This document shows positions 32,201 through 42,775 of a stretch of 64,000 nt of DNA, piece after piece. The notes under the pieces are model-generated. The model saw nothing but the letters and a program-made list of their open reading frames with translations, made no database searches and had not been told where the DNA came from. Positions within the stretch are counted from its first letter, which is position 1; each line of letters opens with the position of its first letter. A program made the translations under genes and the position numbers. The stretch lies in contig NW_026089623.1 in the NCBI RefSeq assembly GCF_024586455.1, forward strand, positions 1,240,001 to 1,304,000, in the 5' to 3' direction. Source of the DNA: Bactrocera neohumeralis. Taxonomy: Eukaryota > Arthropoda > Insecta > Diptera > Tephritidae.

Positions 32201-34232
32201 TTGCGCCCACGCCCCGACGGAAGATGATGTAACCAAAGATGCCTTCTATGAGCGCTTGGAGCGCACTTATGAGAGCCGCCCCCGCCACGATATCAACATC
32301 GTGCTTGGCGACAGACTGCCTACCTCGCTACGTTACGATCTACCACAACACGTGCGGGGTGGGATAGATACCGAGAGTTGAAGAGGGAAGCGAGACGCAT
32401 TTGCAGACAGAAGAAGAAAGAGGCTGAAATGCGTGAGTACGAAGAGCTTGATAAGCTGGTCGACAGGGGTACAGCTCGAAAATTCTACGAAAAAATGCGG
32501 CGGCTTGCAGAAAGTTTCAAGACCGGAGCATACTCTTGTAGAACCCCCAAAGGTGATCTAGTGACCGATGCCCAGAGCATACTTAAATTATGGAGGGAAC
32601 ACTTCTCCAGCCTGCTGAATGGCAGTGAACGCATAACGCCAGGAGAAGGCGAACCCGATTCCCCAATCGATGACGATGGAGCAGACGTTCCATTGCCCGA
32701 CCATGAAGAAGTTCGAATAGCAATTGCCCGCCTGAAGAACAACAAAGCGGCAGGGGCCGACGGATTGCCGGCCGAGCTATTCAAACACGGCGGCGAAGAA
32801 CTGATAAGGAGCTTGCATCAGCTTCTTTGTAAAATATGGTCGGACGAAAGCATGCCCAACGATTGGAATTTAAGCCCAATCCATAAAAAAGGAGACCCCA
32901 CAATCTGCACCAACTACCGTGGGATTAGCCTCCTCAACATCGCATATAAGGTTCTATCGAACGTATTGTGTGAAAGATTAAAGCCCACCGTTAACAAACT
33001 GATTGGACCTTATCAGTGTGGCTTCACACCTGGAAAATCAACAACCGATCAGATATTCACCATGCGCCAAATCTTGGAAAAGACCCGTGAAAGAAGAATC
33101 GACACACACCACCTCTTCGTCGATTTCAAAGCTGCTTTCGACAGCACGAAAAGGAGATGCCTTTATGCCGTGATGTTTGAATTTGGTATCCCCGCAAAAC
33201 TAATACGGCTGTGTAAACTGACGTTGAGTAACACCAAAAGCTCCGTCAGGATCGGGAAGCACCTCTCCGAGCCGTTCGATACCAGACTAGGTTTCAGACA
33301 AGGCGACTCCCTATCGTGCGACTTCTTCAACCTGCTTCTGGAGAAAATAATTCGAGCTGCAGAACTAAATAGAGAAGGTACCATCTTCTATAAGAGTGTA
33401 CAGCTGCTGGCGTATGCCGATGATATTGATATCAACGGCCTCGACACCCGCGCCGTTAGTTCTGCTTTCTCCAGGCTAGACAAGGAAGCACAGAAAATGG
33501 GTCTGGCAGTGAACGAGGGCAAAACGAAATATCTCCTGTCATCCAACAAACAGTCGTCGCACTCGCGACTTGGCTCTCACGTCACTGTTGACAGTCATAA
33601 CTTTGAAGTTGTAGATAATTTCGCCTATTTAGGAGCCAGCATTAACACCACCAACAATGTCAGCCTGGAAATCCATCGCAGGATTGCTCTTGCCAACAGG
33701 TGCTACTTCGGACAGAGTAGGCAATTGAAAAGTAAAGTCCTCTCTCAACGAACAAAAGCTAAACTCTATAAGTCGCTCATAATTCTCGTCCTGCTTTGGC
33801 TTGGGCGATGACAACAACCGATGAGTCGACGTTACGAGTTTTCGAGAGAAAAATTCTGCGAAAGATTTATGGTCCTTTGCGCATTGACCACGGCGAATAT
33901 CGCATTCGATTGAACGATGAGCTGTACGAGATATACGACGACATTGACATAGTTCAGCGAATTAAAAGACAGCGGCAACGCTGGCTAGGTCATGTTGTCC
34001 GGATGGATGAAAACACTCCAGCTCTGAAAGTATTTGACGCAGTACCCGCCGGGGGAAGCAGAGGAAGAGGAAGACCGCCATTCCGTTGGAAGGACCAACT
34101 GGAGAAGAACTTGGCTTCGCTTGGAATATCCAGTTGACGCCACGTAGCGAATAGAAGAAACGACTGGCGCGCTGTTGTTAACTCGGCTATAATCGCGTAA
34201 GCGGTGTCTACGCCAATTAAGAAGAAGAAGAT
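32201..34232 (+). mobile_element. RTE LINE, copy D, 5' truncated by LINE E1
   Basis: RTE sequence resumes at GCGCCCACGCCCCGACGG inside the endonuclease, directly after the (TTA)n tail of LINE E1. After ~120 bases a deletion removes the rest of the endonuclease. The ORF at 32378-33811 (477 aa) carries the linker and reverse transcriptase with QCGFTPGKST, VDFKAAFD, FRQGDSLS and AYADDIDIN. A short deletion near 33800 shifts the frame, and the C-terminal block follows at 33796-34137 with an early stop. The copy ends in AAG units (~34219-34230), where the gypsy LTR begins. Its missing 5' part appears to be the antisense piece at 42358-42570. Confidence 0.88.
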
Positions 34233-34239
34233 TCTTATG

Positions 34240-34613
34240 CACATAGCCAAACCACCATCTGCTTATTCATTTCACCTGTAGTGCATCGAAGTGCTTACGA
34301 TGCAACTTACCTTCCGCGCATGGCAACAACAGCAATAACAACAGTATGCGAAATCAGCGACAATAACATTCCCATAGGTACGGAAAGTGCTGACACTTTG
34401 TCTGCAGAGTAGCGTGTGACAACAATAACGACAACAACGGCGAACCGCAGTGGCAGCGGCAGCGACGCTTAGGGTAGCGTTAAGTTAGGAATTGGCTTTT
34501 GTTTAGGGAAATAGTTAGTCTAAGACCGACTCTGTAATCGAAAAGATTTGGCTGCTCCTGCATAGCAGGAGAAATAAAAGTTTAAAAAATTATAAGTGAA
34601 GAGACTTCATTAT
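34240..34613 (+). repeat. Gypsy 5' LTR
   Basis: Bases from CACATAGCCAAACC onward match 40862 onward. The right LTR begins AGTTAAC, typical of gypsy, but here the corresponding bases read attcttatg. The LTR ends just before TGGCGCCC. A GC-poor region with aataaa near 34573 may serve in polyadenylation. Confidence 0.88.
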
Positions 34614-34631
34614 TGGCGCCCAACGTGGGGC
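34614..34631 (+). promoter_or_regulatory. Primer-binding site, tRNA-Lys
   Basis: TGGCGCCCAACGTGGGGC is complementary to the 3' end of eukaryotic tRNA-Lys(CUU) including CCA, the primer used by gypsy-type elements. Confidence 0.88.
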
Positions 34632-35065
34632 CACGCGCGGAAAAAGATACGGTAAAATCCTTATAAAAGGATAATAGTCTAACAATTCGCAAGGTGGCCG
34701 CGAGCTCGATACCCGCGAGTAACAACCAAAATTTTAATTAAAAATAAAAACAACGCTTAAATCAACAAGCTTAAGGATTTGCACGTCGCGCCTAGACGTA
34801 GCCAGCGAGGGACTGAGGAGAGAATCGGACTAAGCTGTGGACATCCCCATTAAATATAAAATAATAAAATATGATAATTTTTCACATGTAAGTAAAGTGC
34901 TCGGCTTTCGAATAAATAAATTTTTTTCTTAACTTGTGTGCGTGGATCAATTATAGTTATCTGAATAAGCGACGCTATTACTGCTCAGGAGCACGACATA
35001 GTTAGTGTTATTACAATTTTTCTGGTTTTTTATTCTCGTTTGTGTGATCGTTTTTTGTGTAAACC
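34632..35065 (+). other. Gypsy 5' leader
   Basis: Untranslated leader between primer site and gag. A strong splice-donor candidate, GTAAGTA, starts at 34888; with the acceptor at 39390 it could produce the env mRNA. Confidence 0.6.
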
Positions 35066-36316
35066 ATGGACGCACAAACGATGCAGGGCTTAATAACAGC
35101 AGCCATAAGGACTGCCACTGAAATAACAAAACGAGATTTCCAAGGAACCATTGACTCATTGACTGACAGACTGGCGACTTTAGAGACCCCTACAAGGGTA
35201 ATAGAATATGCGCCTGTTACAATCACAGGCAATGTTCAATGTGACGAATCTCTGGACGTGATAAAATCGCTGCCCGAATTCAACGGGACACAATCACGGT
35301 ATGTTTCGTGGAGAAATGCCGCTCAGGCAGCGTATAAGGTGTATGAACAATATGACGGTAGTTCCCGTCACTACCAAGCGGTAGCGATCATAAGGAACAA
35401 GATTACAGGAACAGCTGACACCGTGCTTGCTTCTTTCAACACGGTTCTAAATTTCAAGGCGATTATCGCCAGACTAGATTTCACTTACTCCGATAAGAGA
35501 CCCCTTCATATGATTGAGCAAGAGATGTCGACGTTGCGTCAGAGCAACAAGAACATCCTGCAGTTCTATGATGAAGTAGAACGAAAACTTACCTTGCTCG
35601 TAAACAAAACAGCGATGTCGTATAGTGGAAACGCTGAGCTAATCGGCACTCTTAATCAAAAATATCGACAAGATGCGCTACGAGTGTTTATTTCAGGTCT
35701 TAATAGGCCTCTATGCGATGTTTTGTTCTCCTCGAGGCCTGCCGATATGCCCACAGCACTAGCCCTTGCACAAGAGCTAGAAGCTAACCAAGCCAGATCT
35801 GCATTCGCCTATTCGTTCCTCGATAGGAAGGAGCGACCGCTTGGAGCCATTCAGAGGGCAACCCCATTCATCCCCCAGAATCTCCCTCAATATCGAAGAA
35901 TGGAAGCCACCCGACAGGATGTGACACCGATGGAGGTCGATCCATCCCTTTCATACCATCGACAGAATAGACAGCAATTGCGTCAATCGATTAACCAAAG
36001 CCAGGGAACCCAACCAGGATCCACTGTGAATCCTCTTTCTCAGAGGAATCCGTTCAATACTTACCGGTCCCAAGGAAAGCAAGAAGTAGCTCAAAAGAGG
36101 CGAGTGGAAAGCGACAGACAGACGGCACCAAAGGTGCAGCGCATAAACCACCTAGGAACGCAGGGATATGGGGACGAGAAGCAAGGGTGCGATGAAGACT
36201 ATAGTGGTGACCAGAATATTAGTAACGGCGAGGACATACAGTACGACGACCAATACTTGGACGAACCTATTGATGAAATTAATTTTTTAGATCAAAGTCC
36301 CTCCTGCCATATGTAA
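35066..36316 (+). CDS. gag: Gypsy-type Gag
   Basis: The ATG at 35066 opens a 416-aa frame. Residues ~60-260 form the capsid-like region with SLPEFNGTQSRYVSWRNAA, IIRNKITGTADTVL and LDFTYSDKRP, matching insect gypsy Gag; a related sequence occurs in the second gypsy at 62981. The C-terminal third is rich in Q, R and S and then acidic (DEDYSGDQN...), with no CCHC knuckle visible. Gag assembles particles in the cytoplasm. The frame ends at 36314-36316, overlapping the pol frame, with a slippery heptamer 25 bases before the stop. No internal break is visible. Confidence 0.9.
   Translation: MDAQTMQGLITAAIRTATEITKRDFQGTIDSLTDRLATLETPTRVIEYAPVTITGNVQCDESLDVIKSLPEFNGTQSRYVSWRNAAQAAYKVYEQYDGSSRHYQAVAIIRNKITGTADTVLASFNTVLNFKAIIARLDFTYSDKRPLHMIEQEMSTLRQSNKNILQFYDEVERKLTLLVNKTAMSYSGNAELIGTLNQKYRQDALRVFISGLNRPLCDVLFSSRPADMPTALALAQELEANQARSAFAYSFLDRKERPLGAIQRATPFIPQNLPQYRRMEATRQDVTPMEVDPSLSYHRQNRQQLRQSINQSQGTQPGSTVNPLSQRNPFNTYRSQGKQEVAQKRRVESDRQTAPKVQRINHLGTQGYGDEKQGCDEDYSGDQNISNGEDIQYDDQYLDEPIDEINFLDQSPSCHM
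36283..36289 (+). promoter_or_regulatory. -1 ribosomal frameshift slippery site
   Basis: TTTTTTA is read T.TTT.TTA in the gag frame, and pol lies in the -1 frame, open from 36283. This is the same heptamer type used at retroviral gag-pol junctions. No downstream pseudoknot was modelled. Confidence 0.75.
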
Positions 36317-38829
36317 GCAGATCATTCGCAGGGAGGGAATTAAAATTTTTAATAGACACTGGTGCCGCGAAAAATTATGTTAAGGACTTCGATTTCCTTA
36401 AGGGCATTAAAGAGATTGAGAAGCCCTTCCTTGTCAACTCAATCCACGGGACTGATAACATCGAACATAAATGCACTATACATTTCTTCGACCAAAATGC
36501 TCAATTCTATATTCTGACCTCCCTCCAGACATTTGACGGTATCATAGGGTTTGACTTCCTTAGAGAAATAGGTGCAGACCTAGACATGAAGAACGGGATT
36601 ATTCACTATAATGGTAAAAGAGAAACTCTTAGGCATTTCCCTTGTCGAGACGTGAACGCTATCCTGTCTACTAATAATCGCGAAAATCGAATATCAAAGT
36701 TAATAAAGGAGCATTCAGGAGTGTTTGCCGCACCAAATGAGTCATTGCCTTATAATACAAATATTGTAGGAACAATAAGAACCGTTGATGACAATCCAGT
36801 CTATTCCAAAAGCTACCCATATCCAATGGCTTCAGCCGACTTCGTAAATCGAGAAATTTCCGATCTGCTCCGCAACGGCATAATAAGACCTTCACGGTCA
36901 CCGTATAATAATCCAATATGGGTTGTAGGAAAAAAGGGACTTCCTGAATCTGGAGAAAAAAACATGCGCCTGGTTATTGATTTCAGGAAGCTTAATGAGA
37001 AAACGATAAGCGATAGATATCCCATTCCCGAGACTTCAGTCATCTTGGCTAATCTGGGGAAATCATCGTTTTTTACCACTCTTGATCTTAAATCTGGGTT
37101 TCACCAGATAAGACTAGCAGAACGGGACAGGGAAAAGACAGCATTCTCCGTTAATAACGGGAAATATGAATTTTGCCGACTTCCGTTCGGCCTTAAGAAT
37201 GCGCCTAGCATCTTTCAGCGGGCCATCGATGACGTTCTTCGAGACGAAATTGGCAAGTGTTGCCATGTTTACGTTGACGACGTCATTATCTTCTCTAGGG
37301 ATGAAGATCAGCACGTCAAGGATGTTAAACGTATTCTCGAAAAGCTTTACGAAGCAAACATGAGAGTGTCACTTGAAAAAACCAAGTTTATAAGAAGCGA
37401 AGTAGAATTCCTCGGATTCATTGTCTCTAGGGATGGAATAAAAACCTGCCCAGACAAGGTGCAAGACATTGTCAAATATGAAGCTCCAAGAACACTTCGT
37501 GCCTTGCGGTCCTTCCTCGGACTCTCAGGGTATTATAGACGGTTCGTGAAGGACTATGCGTCAATTGTTAAGCCATTAACGAAATACCTTCGCGGCGAAA
37601 ATGGACATGTTAGCGCCAATCGTTCTAAAAACGTTCATATTCGACTGGACGAAGAGGCGATACGAGCATTTGGTAAAATCAAGGAAATTTTAGCTTCAGA
37701 GGACGTCCTCTTACTATATCCTGATTTTGAAAAACCTTTCGACTTAACGACCGATGCATCCTCACATGCATTGGGCGCGGTTCTGTCACAGGGCGGTCGA
37801 CCTGTCACCATGATTTCCCGGACCTTGTCATCCACTGAAGAAAATTACGCTACAAATGAGCGCGAGCTCTTAGCAATAGTCTGGTCCCTCCAGAAATTGA
37901 GAAATTATCTTTATGGTGTTAAACAGCTTAACATCTACACAGACCATCAACCCCTTACGTTCGCCATATCGGATAAAAACCCAAACGCGAAACTTAAGCG
38001 ATGGAGAGCATTTGTGGAGGAATTTTCCCCTAAATTTTTCTACAAGCCAGGGAAAGATAATGTCGTAGCGGATGCGTTGTCACGACAGCATATTAATAGT
38101 TTGGAAAATTCAGGCTCCTCTACGGATGCTACAGCACACAGTGAGGTATCACTCACTAAAACTATTCCCACAATAGAGAATCCTATTAATTGCTTTAGGA
38201 GTCAAATAATTCTTGAAGAAGGTAGCTCCCCATCGAAGACTTCAAAAATAATTTTTAAAACGCAGATGAGGCACCATGTCATCTTTAATGACAGAAGTGA
38301 ACTACCGAAAATCATAGGGGACTGTGTTAATCCTAATGTTGTAAACGGACTATTATGTGACCTACCAACACTTGCAAGAATTCAAGACGAAGTATTAACG
38401 AAATTCCCAGGCGTAAAATTCCGACATGCAACGAGGCAAGTGATAGACATAACCAATGAAGACGATCAGAAGGAGATATTGGAAACCGAACATAATCGGG
38501 CCCATCGTTCTTTAAAAGAAAACCTGCAACAGATTCTAAAGGAGTATTATTTCCCCAGAATGCGACAGAAATTGAGGGAATTAGTAATTAACTGTAAAAT
38601 CTGCCGGGAGGCCAAATACCAACGCCACCCCCCGAATCCGACAGTAGGCCAAACCCCTATACCACAGTATCCTGGAGAAATTCTCCACCTCGACATCTAT
38701 TCAACGGATAAGAAACATTTCCTGACGTGTGTCGACAAGTTCTCAAAATTCGCGATAGTTTCACCCATTGCTTCCAGGTCAATAATTGACGTAAAACAAC
38801 CTATTATACAGATTCTAAATTTTTTTTAA
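36283..38829 (+). pseudogene. pol: Gypsy-type Pol (protease, RT, RNase H, start of integrase)
   Basis: The pol frame opens at the slippery site without its own ATG. Protease has the active-site LIDTGAAKNYV (about 36350). Reverse transcriptase shows MRLVIDFRKLNEKT, DLKSGFHQI, LPFGLKNAPSIFQ and YVDDVIIFS. RNase H shows the aspartate in TTDASSHALGAVL, the glutamate in NERELLAIVW and DHQPLTF. Integrase follows with the zinc-binding H..H..CKICREAK and the first catalytic aspartate in LHLDIYS. The frame stops at 38827-38829 in a run of eight T (38820-38827), so the rest of integrase (38830-39364) is in the +1 frame. Everything before this point reads intact; the integrase is split as read. Confidence 0.9.
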
Positions 38830-39364
38830 AAATACAAAAACCATAGTTTGCGATAATGAAAAGTCCTTCAATTCGCAAACAATAAAGTCACTGTTGAGAG
38901 ATAATTTTTCGGTGACCATGTTTACAACCCCCCCGCATCATAGTACCACTAATGGGCAGGTCGAAAGGTTTCATAGCACATTAACAGAGATTGCAAGGTG
39001 CACTAAACTTACACAAGGACTGAACGAGACGGTGGATTTGATATTGCTTGCTACATCGAAATATAATAGGTCGGTTCATTCCGTTACGGGACAAAGGCCT
39101 ATAGATGTAGTTCATTCTATTCCTCAGCAATTACGAGAAGACATCGTGAACAAAATTGTCAGGGCACAAGCACTTGAGTTAGGTCGATTGAATAAACATA
39201 AGAAGTTGAAAACATATCAACCCGGAGACAAAGTATTTGTTAAAACCAATAAAAGAATTGGCAATAAATTAACAAAATTGTATGTGGAAAATATTATTGA
39301 GCAGGACTTGGGAACTACGGTCATGATAAATGGTAAACGGGTTCACAAGGCAAACTTGAGGTAA
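38830..39364 (+). pseudogene. Gypsy integrase, C-terminal part in shifted frame
   Basis: The frame continues with the second catalytic aspartate (VCDNE, near 38850) and the glutamate block NGQVERFHSTL (near 38960), then a basic C-terminal domain with YQPGDKVFVK. Because it is out of frame with the upstream part, the integrase that inserts the cDNA into chromosomes would not be made from this copy unless the T-run is a sequencing error. The stop at 39362-39364 lies just before the env splice acceptor. Confidence 0.85.
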
Positions 39365-39388
39365 AGCAAGTTTTTTTTCTTTTTTCCC

Positions 39389-39390
39389 AG
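39389..39390 (+). promoter_or_regulatory. Splice acceptor candidate for env mRNA
   Basis: A T-rich tract (39371-39386) followed by CCCAG ends at 39390, between the integrase stop and the env frame. Gypsy-type env is translated from a spliced mRNA. Confidence 0.6.
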
Positions 39391-39400
39391 ATACTCGTTT

Positions 39401-40816
39401 TTGACGGTTATTTCCTGGACGCAGGCGAAATTATTTAATTACACCAACTCACACTACATGATGATTTCAACTGGGAAAGTTGCTATTCACGACCAATATG
39501 GTATTTTGCTACATAAAACTAACTTGACGAATTATGAAACTATAGCGACAGATACGGAAGGGCTGCTTGAACAGTTTCCACATTCTCCTGCAAGGAAATT
39601 GCTCCAAGCGGATGCTGGTCAGATCCTCGTTTTATTGGAGACTCTGAAGACCCATCACCGACATTCACGTGGTATCAACATTATAGGTACTGCACTGAAA
39701 TACATCGCAGGGACACCCGACTTCGACGATTTTAACGAGGTCGCAACCAAAGAACGTGAACTGATTGAGGCTAATGAACGACAGATTACAATTAACACTC
39801 AGCTTCAGACAAGAATAAATAATCTGACACGAGCAATGAATGACCTACTTAAAATTACAAAAGAAAAAATTGTGGACACAGGGCATTTATTTGGGTTGGC
39901 TACAGCAAGAAACAGGGCAGTACTAGCAGACCTCACAAACATAGTTCATTCAGTAACACTAGGAAAGCATAACATAATTGATCCCGTCATTTTAGATAGT
40001 GATGATACTAAAATTTTGCTATTTGCCGAACACTTTGCCAATATTACTATAAGCGATATTTTAACAGCCTCTAAGCTAAGAATATTGCAGGATAGTGATA
40101 ATATTTATTTTGTAGTTAAATATCCTAAAATCAGCAGAATTTGTGAAAAAATTAGGCTTTTACCTGTAATTCATAGTAAGAAGATAATTAACTTGGAAAC
40201 AGATATAGCAGCACACTGCGCTCCCGACTACCAACCTCTCACAAACTGCAAAAATGCTGCAACCCTTACATTTTGCCAGCCACTTGCTTCAGCCTCATGC
40301 GTGGAACAGCTATTGAATCATAATTCAGCGCAATGCAAAACAACTTCAGCAGAACACATCGCCCCTATTGAAGAGATTGCCGACGGACTAATAGTGGTAA
40401 ATGACCAGTGCGTTGAGATCTCAGAGGGAACACGGTCAAGCGTTACTATAAAGGGCACCTTTCTCGTTATGTTTGAAGGTAATGTCACCATAAACGGAAC
40501 TAATCATGTCAACTGGAAAAAAGTTGTTAAATCCCACCCCGAAGCCCCTCCTTCAACGATAGTAAAGTTTACGGAACATATAAAAACTCTATCATTGCCG
40601 TATCTGGAAGAGGTACATGTAAAGAACTTAAAGCATATTGCATCACTACAACAAGAAATGGCAACCAAACATTTGATCTCGATTGGTTCACTGGGGCTAG
40701 TGGCTACGATCATCATTTTTATGATAATAGCCTACTTTTGGTCCAGGAAGCAGCGAAAGCTAGCCATCATTGAAGTGATTAGAAACGCCGACACTGCAAC
40801 TCCACCCGACGTGTAA
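39401..40816 (+). CDS. env: Gypsy envelope glycoprotein (F-type)
   Basis: The open frame is 471 codons long; it is open at the splice acceptor, and the first in-frame ATG is near 39458. A furin-like site RHSR at about residues 87-90 is followed by a hydrophobic GINIIGTALK segment, the expected fusion peptide. A long heptad-like region follows (TKERELIEANERQITINTQL), then a cysteine-rich part and N-linked sites (NVTINGT). A transmembrane segment lies at about 427-447, followed by a basic cytoplasmic tail. This organisation is shared by insect errantivirus envelopes and baculovirus F proteins, which sit in the membrane and mediate fusion. No internal break is visible. The signal peptide is not in this frame and must come from a spliced upstream exon or be lost. 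Confidence 0.85.
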   Translation: MTVISWTQAKLFNYTNSHYMMISTGKVAIHDQYGILLHKTNLTNYETIATDTEGLLEQFPHSPARKLLQADAGQILVLLETLKTHHRHSRGINIIGTALKYIAGTPDFDDFNEVATKERELIEANERQITINTQLQTRINNLTRAMNDLLKITKEKIVDTGHLFGLATARNRAVLADLTNIVHSVTLGKHNIIDPVILDSDDTKILLFAEHFANITISDILTASKLRILQDSDNIYFVVKYPKISRICEKIRLLPVIHSKKIINLETDIAAHCAPDYQPLTNCKNAATLTFCQPLASASCVEQLLNHNSAQCKTTSAEHIAPIEEIADGLIVVNDQCVEISEGTRSSVTIKGTFLVMFEGNVTINGTNHVNWKKVVKSHPEAPPSTIVKFTEHIKTLSLPYLEEVHVKNLKHIASLQQEMATKHLISIGSLGLVATIIIFMIIAYFWSRKQRKLAIIEVIRNADTATPPDV

Positions 40817-40841
40817 GAGGCACCCGAGGACGGTCGCTTTC

Positions 40842-40853
40842 AAAAGGGGGAGT
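40842..40853 (+). promoter_or_regulatory. Polypurine tract
   Basis: AAAAGGGGGAG immediately precedes the right LTR and would prime plus-strand DNA synthesis. Confidence 0.85.
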
Positions 40854-41107
40854 AGTTAACACACATAGCCAAACCACCATCTGCTTATTCATTTCACCTG
40901 TAGTGCATCGAAGTGCTTACGATGCAACTTACCTTCCGCGCATGGCAACAACAGCAATAACAACAGTATGCGAAATCAGCGACAATAACATTCCCATAGG
41001 TACGGAAAGTGCTGACACTTTGTCTGCAGAGTAGCGTGTGACAGCAATAACGACAACAACGGCGAACCGCAGTGGCAGCGGCAGCGACGCTTAGGGTAGC
41101 GTTAAGT
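40854..41107 (+). repeat. Gypsy 3' LTR, truncated
   Basis: Begins AGTTAACACACATAGCC and matches the left LTR until GCGTTAAGTT at 41107, where the remaining ~120 bases (the part with the aataaa) are replaced by antisense LINE sequence. Confidence 0.88.
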
Positions 41108-42357
41108 TTCACTGATATAAGACGTCTGCTTCGGAAATGGTAGGTGCATTAATGACAGAAATCGGACATAACTTATGCTGATGCGGAACATTTTTTGGAG
41201 ATTTTGGAGAGTAATTGGACCTAAAGAATTCAGCGAAAATATTAGAAATGGTGTGATTGTCACTAGACATACTAAACTTATATTTCACAGCGGACGGAAA
41301 ATTAGAAATCCTGCGTTTGGATTTGACGAAACCATGAAACAATTTTGGGTTACGTATAATATTATTTTTTACTTTATTTATATAATTATTATAACATATT
41401 TTGTTATGTTCAGCAAATTGTCGACGCAAATTAGAATATTTTGAATAGTCAGGGCGAATAATTAAAAGTAATTCGTTTTAGTTCAAACGTTATAAAACTT
41501 TGTTTTAATATAAATTTAGGTATATTCAAATATGTATGTATGTGTGTAACCAATAATGGTTAAGTGTGTTACTTGTAGATATAAATATGTAATTCTATGT
41601 TAATTTATTTTATTAATGTAACCTGTTGCGAGTTCAATTTCCTTTATTCCTTGGCTGATATTGTTGATTGAAATGATGATTGGAGGGTTTTTCCTGTTAG
41701 TTGTGTTTGTTCACTTGAATGTATCACTGTGTTCACTTGTGTTTAATTTTACTTAATTATGTTCTCCGTTTTCACTTGTTGTGTTCACTCCGTGTTCGGT
41801 TGTGTTTCGCTGCTATGTTGCCGGAATAATATTTCTTTTCTTGCAAAAAGCGCGGAAAAGGTGTTTTCTTTGTTTCTCATTTTTCACCTGTTGCGTGAAG
41901 TTGGGGCGGTTGATATTCCTCTGCATTACGCCTCTATTACTTTATATAATTTGTGGGAGTAATGCAGAGGAGTATTTGTTTGGATTAAACAGTCAGCAAC
42001 TAAACCATTTTTTTTAAGTTTAAAAGCACGAGATTTTCTATTTTTCAATTTACATAATTCTTTCGAAAACCATAAATTAGAACTAATTTTTTGAGTAACA
42101 ACACACTTCGGAACATATCTTTCAAATAAGTTTAAAATAGTTTAATTAAAGTGGGAAGCACTAAATTCAATATTGCCACTGTAATCTGGCCAAGTTACTT
42201 TAGAAAGTTCGTAATTAATCTTCTTAAAATTAGCTTTCGCAAAGTTGAACCGAAAACATTGGTCTTGTGTATTATGAGCAGAGTTGGCTATGATTTCGAT
42301 GTTAATTTCCAAAGCAGGATGATACGAGTCCTCTGGCCAAACCAAAGGATCACATCG
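41108..42357 (-). mobile_element. Jockey-superfamily LINE, copy E2 (antisense)
   Basis: Read on the minus strand from 42357, this aligns to E1 from about 30200 (EDSYHP block, NFAKANFKKINYE) to about 30900 (PISVINAPTISEAD). The 5' end is truncated inside the endonuclease and joins RTE sequence. The 3' part ends abruptly at the gypsy LTR. A ~550-bp insertion (41449-42000) splits it. E2 lacks the internal TGA present in E1 at 30367 (VTWPDYS is open). It retains no reverse transcriptase catalytic motif. Confidence 0.85.
41449..42000. mobile_element. Unclassified insertion in LINE E2
   Basis: The LINE sequence ...attttgaatagt is interrupted here and resumes at cagcaactaaacc, by comparison with E1 near 30560. 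The ~550 bp insert has no protein I recognise. It includes a hairpin (cctctgcattac at 41919 paired with gtaatgcagagg near 41961) and several ttcacttg repeats. Class unknown. Confidence 0.5.
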
Positions 42358-42570
42358 GCGATATGTTGAAGAACCTCGCTTTGATGCGGATTGTGGTTAG
42401 ACGTTTATTCACTGGAGTGAATGATAGTACTCGGCGACGGAATCTATCTCCCACCACGAATCCCACATCAAACTTGCGCTCTTTTATATGGCCACTATAG
42501 TAAATGCTATAAGGACCTACTCGTCTCTTTCCTCACTTGTGTGAACTTCTACACATGACTCCATCCTCCA
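42358..42570 (-). mobile_element. RTE LINE 5' fragment (antisense)
   Basis: On the minus strand this shows the RTE 5' untranslated end (gtgtagaagttcac), an internal deletion from aagtgaggaaag to agacgagtagg, and the endonuclease region to CTTCAACATATCGC, which corresponds to 11794 in copy A. LINE E2 begins exactly there. It is the likely missing 5' half of copy D, which resumes at the position equivalent to 11799. Confidence 0.85.
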
Positions 42571-42775
42571 GAAGTGTGCTGTTATTTTATTTACATTACT
42601 GTACTGTCACTAAATTATTCATACTTCCACATTTTTTGAAGAGTAAAATTGAAATGTTGATAAATTACTGTTATATAATTGGCTTATTGGTATTAAACAC
42701 TTACTATGAAAAAGACAATTAAACTATACTATCAATTGATCATCTTTAATTTTTAATTTAAAAATACCTTAGGCG

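Larger units (their letters stand above)
34240..41107 (+). mobile_element. Env-bearing Ty3/gypsy element (errantivirus-like)
   Basis: The element has two LTR copies, a tRNA-Lys primer site, gag, pol with a -1 frameshift site, env and a polypurine tract. The two LTRs are nearly identical over the shared ~255 bases (one substitution noted, in the cgtgtgac(a/g)caataac stretch), so the insertion is young. Both outer ends are imperfect: the left LTR lacks or has changed its first ~9 bases, and the right LTR stops ~120 bases early and joins antisense LINE sequence. One visible coding break lies in integrase. These are insect endogenous retroviruses. Confidence 0.92.

Noticed and set aside
41759..42017. 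Overlapping cysteine-rich ORFs (67 and 78 aa)
   Set aside because: They lie in an unclassified insertion with repeated ttcacttg words; two frames open at once indicates composition rather than coding.
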